From positions 310,001-374,000 of the forward strand of contig JBJXHN010000001.1 in the NCBI GenBank assembly GCA_046233135.1: a stretch of DNA of 64,000 bases, in the 5' to 3' direction. Position 1 is the first letter of the stretch. Every line of letters starts with the position of its first letter. The position numbers and the translations under genes were made by a program. The notes beneath the pieces were generated by a model. That model was not told where the DNA came from. It was given only the letters and a program-made list of their open reading frames with translations, and made no database searches. Source of the stretch: JBJXHN01 sp046233135 (GTDB lineage Bacteria; Pseudomonadota; Alphaproteobacteria; Rhodospirillales; Rhodospirillaceae). Shown here one piece after another: positions 60,875-64,000 of this stretch.

Positions 60875-62173
60875 ATGATTTTCATAATTAAGTTAGTCTA
60901 CGAAATAGCGCTAATTTCCTTCTTCATCGTAAGGCAAATAGTTGTTCAACTTTTAATGCTCTTGCCGATAGTTGAGGCAATAATCGGCGGAAGCGCATTA
61001 TTTATATTTTCTCGTAAATTTAGAAGGAAATATGTATTCTCATCTATGCTCTTTCTGAAAAGATGTTTTAAATTATATGTGTGGAAATCGAGTTTCAGGC
61101 GGTTAATTTATGATTTAAGAAATCGATTTTCGTATAAAGATGACGTTCCCTCTTTTGTTGTCTGGCAGGTTCCTAAACTATCAATAACTTTCTTCTTAAA
61201 ACGAAATTTTGATGCTTCGAATTCTGGTGGAAAATCACAGTATTCACATGTGATGGTGCCATTAGCAGCTGCATCAGCGAGCATCTTTGTTTATACATTG
61301 ACATTTCTTCCGTTTTTTGTCTCATTTCTATCCAATTATGTTGCTGATGAAAGTCAGCGTTTGATGATCATCAAGGGGTTCACTGAGGTTCTTCTAATCG
61401 GGCTATTTCCTATCATTGTAGTACCAGTAATATTATTCTTTGTCATTAGAGTTGAAGTTTTCAGGGGGAAAGAGAATTTTTTTTCCACTACAAAATCGAA
61501 CGAAAAGTATGTGAGTACGGTTGAGTTTTTGCATAACTCAGTGTTTGTTGTGCCAGGGTCTTATGTCCGGAATAACTCAAGATTCTTGTTCTTGTTTATC
61601 AGAAATATCGTATCGCCGTTGAATTATTATGGGTCAGAGATTTTTTATAAAAAGCTACCAAATTATTCACTAACAATAAACGATCTTGCAAATTTTCTAA
61701 TGTTCCATAGTGGATTTAACATGACCTCTTCCAGGCAAAAGAAGGAGGGTAGTGAACAAGAAGGTGGTGCGAAAGGTTCTGATCCCGACTACGATTATGG
61801 TCTTGTTAAATGGTTCATTAATTTTTGCTACCCAGTGTGGGCTAGCTATCTGTCGCTTCTATTTTATACAATAGCATTTTATGATTCTGTTTATATAGAA
61901 AAAAGTTGTTATTTATACGCTATTTCTACTTGGATAATATATTCAGTATATTTTATACTAAGGGAATATAGAAGTATTGGGAACTTTAAGACCCAGTTTT
62001 TCAGCGGAAATTTTGTCTTTTTCCCGAAGAACCTTGATCATGAGGTTTTTCAGGTCTTTCTATGGTCAGAAAGCGGATCTGTGAGCAAATGGCTTCTTAG
62101 AAGTCTGGCTTTGGTCCAGACAGCGTTTTTGGTAACCTATTTAGTGGCTTTGCAAGTGCTGCAAAGCGGATAG
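60875..62173 (+). CDS. Multi-pass membrane protein of unknown function
   Basis: 432 residues with about seven hydrophobic segments, near residues 2-24, 26-46, 127-152, 169-192, 313-334, 342-363 and 408-430. A long polar loop (about 195-310) between the fourth and fifth contains a low-complexity part (RQKKEGSEQEGGAKGSDPDYDYG). The region between segments two and three is basic and probably cytoplasmic. GGAGAGGTGA precedes the ATG. Codon use is AT-rich, unlike the window's core. It matches no family I recognise. The next gene follows after 31 bases on the same strand, so the two are probably one operon and may act together at the membrane. Confidence 0.75.
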   Translation: MIFIIKLVYEIALISFFIVRQIVVQLLMLLPIVEAIIGGSALFIFSRKFRRKYVFSSMLFLKRCFKLYVWKSSFRRLIYDLRNRFSYKDDVPSFVVWQVPKLSITFFLKRNFDASNSGGKSQYSHVMVPLAAASASIFVYTLTFLPFFVSFLSNYVADESQRLMIIKGFTEVLLIGLFPIIVVPVILFFVIRVEVFRGKENFFSTTKSNEKYVSTVEFLHNSVFVVPGSYVRNNSRFLFLFIRNIVSPLNYYGSEIFYKKLPNYSLTINDLANFLMFHSGFNMTSSRQKKEGSEQEGGAKGSDPDYDYGLVKWFINFCYPVWASYLSLLFYTIAFYDSVYIEKSCYLYAISTWIIYSVYFILREYRSIGNFKTQFFSGNFVFFPKNLDHEVFQVFLWSESGSVSKWLLRSLALVQTAFLVTYLVALQVLQSG

Positions 62174-62204
62174 AGGTCTCAACGGTTTTCGTCGGGGTAG
62201 GCTT

Positions 62205-64000
62205 ATGACGCAGCGGCCAGAAGCATCAGAAATATTAACGCATTGCGCTCTAGTTGATGCTATTGAACGAATAGATTTGGTTCTCCTAGAAATCAGACAA
62301 ATGCAGATGAATATAATACAGAATTTGAGAACACCGATTTTATACGAAGCGCTTCGGTACGAAGAGTCATATATCTGGGGTGGATACAATGACGCTGCTG
62401 GCGGTGATGGTAACGATCCAGAGAATAGCTGGTCTAAATTATTTCATAAAATGCAAATTGATCAGAAAGGTATTGAAAGGCTGGTATGGTGTTGGGTCAT
62501 TGATTTTACGGAGTTAAACGGAAACCTGAGTGATGATGGAGTAAATATTGGAAATCATAGCACGTGGTCAAAATATGCAAATTTGAAATGGAGGCAAGAT
62601 TTAACGCGTAGAATAATGAAAAAGATAGGGACAATATCTCATAGCGGTTACTGGAGCGCCGATGGTAGAAGATACTATCATATGCTAAGATCTCTCCAGG
62701 ATATAAAATCTAAAATACTTCAAGATAAGATATATGTTGTGAAGTCAGCGTATGAATATTTTATTGGGTGTCGCTCTCATGGTAATATGAGCATTAAAGA
62801 GCGACGTTCTATAATATCAAGGTTTTACCTTACGCGATCCGTTTCACTTGGAAAATTAAGGGGTTATTTGCAACATGTCGGTGTTCTTCAAGATCAATTA
62901 GAAAGAACAATGGATCTTTCCCTACATGGGGATCCTAGGCCGACTGTCGATAGAAGAAGGGATCAAGGATTCTTCATAAATTATTTGGCAGATAGAAGTA
63001 TAGAGTTAAAGAGAGATATTGAGTTACTTCTTGACTTCGCGGCTTCTCCGGTGCCAGTTACCATGACGACCGAGAGAGTGATGCACAATTGGGCGCATGA
63101 TTTTGCAGCAAATGTTCAGAAGACAAGCTTAATTATAGATGAAATATTTAATGATGAGAAAAAAATATCTACGACTTATTTTGTCTCATCATCGTTTTTC
63201 ATGCCTGATAGGCCGGACTTGCAACCGGTATTGGCGCATGAAGTGGCAAACGTGGTCATTCGGGATCGCTATGAAAACCTGCGTCAGCCATTGTCAGACA
63301 CAAGAGATGATAACTTTAAACGCCTTACGCGAGGTATTTATAAAATATTTTCAGAAATAAGAGGAGAAATTATTCCGAAAATGGCGCCTGCTCAGTTCTC
63401 GTCAAATGTTGATGATGATGTTTTTGAAATATCTACGGATGTAGTAGCAACTTCTGTCTCCGGATACTCATACATTTATCCTTTGTTTATGGAACTGGTG
63501 GGGAAAGATCTGGATATATTGTTTGAAATTATTAAGGGAGATCCAGACATAGAGCTTGCTTACTCTGGAAAGCCTGTGCTGCCATACGACGTGTCAACGT
63601 TGATCGTGCAGCCTTCTTGGTTCTACCGCTTGATGGTTGCGGCAGAGTATGCGCGATCAATAGAGACCGGAGCTGAGAATAATCCTTACGGAAAGCTTCT
63701 CACGGAAGGCGTGAAAAGTATTTGTCGAGATTTATATATGCATGTTGTCGAAGATTTGTATGAAAGAGTTGATAGTGCATATATCTGGGATAAAGTTGCA
63801 ATAACTCTTGTCGAGGCCGTAAAATGTAGCCCATTCTCTGAATATGTAAAAGAGTGGAGGTACAGAGACTATATTTATTCCCAGAACGCGTATATGCCAA
63901 GCGTTAAGGCTAGAAAGTTCAATTTTTCTCATATTTTTAAATCGAGATGGCGGGAAGATACAGGTATTGATAATCGATTCCGGCACCAAAAACCTCTAAA
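62205..64000 (+). CDS. Large protein with divergent zincin-like motif (HExxN + ExxxD), 3' end beyond window
   Basis: An uninterrupted frame of 598 codons runs from the ATG at 62205 to the window end with no stop. The N-terminus (about 15-45) is a possible coiled coil; residues 70-340 look mostly helical. At 345-349 comes HEVAN, preceded by SSSFFMPDRPDLQPVLA. At 408-412 comes EISTD, followed by VVATSVSGYSYIYPLFMEL and later VQPSWFYRLMVAAEYA. This order resembles gluzincin-type metallopeptidases (HExxH, then a glutamate/aspartate helix), but the third ligand is Asn instead of His, so activity is uncertain. GGGGTAGG is just upstream. No homologue is recognised by eye. Confidence 0.75.
   Translation, partial: MTQRPEASEILTHCALVDAIERIDLVLLEIRQMQMNIIQNLRTPILYEALRYEESYIWGGYNDAAGGDGNDPENSWSKLFHKMQIDQKGIERLVWCWVIDFTELNGNLSDDGVNIGNHSTWSKYANLKWRQDLTRRIMKKIGTISHSGYWSADGRRYYHMLRSLQDIKSKILQDKIYVVKSAYEYFIGCRSHGNMSIKERRSIISRFYLTRSVSLGKLRGYLQHVGVLQDQLERTMDLSLHGDPRPTVDRRRDQGFFINYLADRSIELKRDIELLLDFAASPVPVTMTTERVMHNWAHDFAANVQKTSLIIDEIFNDEKKISTTYFVSSSFFMPDRPDLQPVLAHEVANVVIRDRYENLRQPLSDTRDDNFKRLTRGIYKIFSEIRGEIIPKMAPAQFSSNVDDDVFEISTDVVATSVSGYSYIYPLFMELVGKDLDILFEIIKGDPDIELAYSGKPVLPYDVSTLIVQPSWFYRLMVAAEYARSIETGAENNPYGKLLTEGVKSICRDLYMHVVEDLYERVDSAYIWDKVAITLVEAVKCSPFSEYVKEWRYRDYIYSQNAYMPSVKARKFNFSHIFKSRWREDTGIDNRFRHQKPL

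Overview
The window is GC-rich chromosomal DNA from an alphaproteobacterium, most likely of the Rhodospirillales. The evidence is gcrA, an uninterrupted 14-gene nuo operon ordered A-N and followed by birA, coaX, rnj and mce, a short prolyl-tRNA synthetase, lolCD, two chemoreceptors and two TRAP transporters. I cannot name the genus from sequence alone. From about 59.65 kb to the end the base composition turns strongly AT-rich and the genes stop being recognisable, which marks the edge of an acquired island.

Layout. 0.1-13.3 kb: paaY, a hemerythrin, a candidate small RNA, gcrA, an MFS exporter divergent from an acyl-CoA synthetase that is translationally coupled to an EAL-domain protein, an M23 peptidase, an EamA permease, a TPR/OGT-like glycosyltransferase and a soluble chemoreceptor. 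14.3-32.7 kb: the complex I operon continuing through biotin ligase, type III pantothenate kinase, RNase J and methylmalonyl-CoA epimerase, closed by a strong terminator. 32.8-39.4 kb: an SMP-30 protein divergent from a TAXI-type TRAP transporter, then a DUF1826 gene behind a clear Zur box, divergent from a TetR gene with a 49-bp perfect palindrome at its start. 39.4-46.1 kb: a mevalonate-utilisation locus (degradative HMG-CoA reductase, TRAP DctPQM, divergent MocR-type regulator). 46.1-47.6 kb: an intergenic stretch holding repeats, hairpins and a second copy of the small-RNA motif. 47.6-59.6 kb: proS, a PfpI-like protein without its nucleophile cysteine, lolC and lolD, a Cache chemoreceptor, msrB and a BMP-family (nucleoside-type) ABC importer.

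59.65-64.0 kb: the AT-rich island. It holds a small ORF, a 432-residue multi-pass membrane protein, and a large open frame that runs off the window end. That last frame carries an HExxN plus ExxxD arrangement resembling a divergent zinc metallopeptidase. The two larger genes are adjacent and co-oriented and form the best candidate here for an undescribed system; no function can be assigned from sequence alone.

Three arrangements stand out for regulation: the Zur box at DUF1826, the TetR palindrome facing it across one divergent promoter region, and a pair of small-RNA candidates 45 kb apart sharing an identical 13-nt CCUCCC-containing segment. Both TRAP operons carry strong hairpins between the binding-protein gene and the permease genes.
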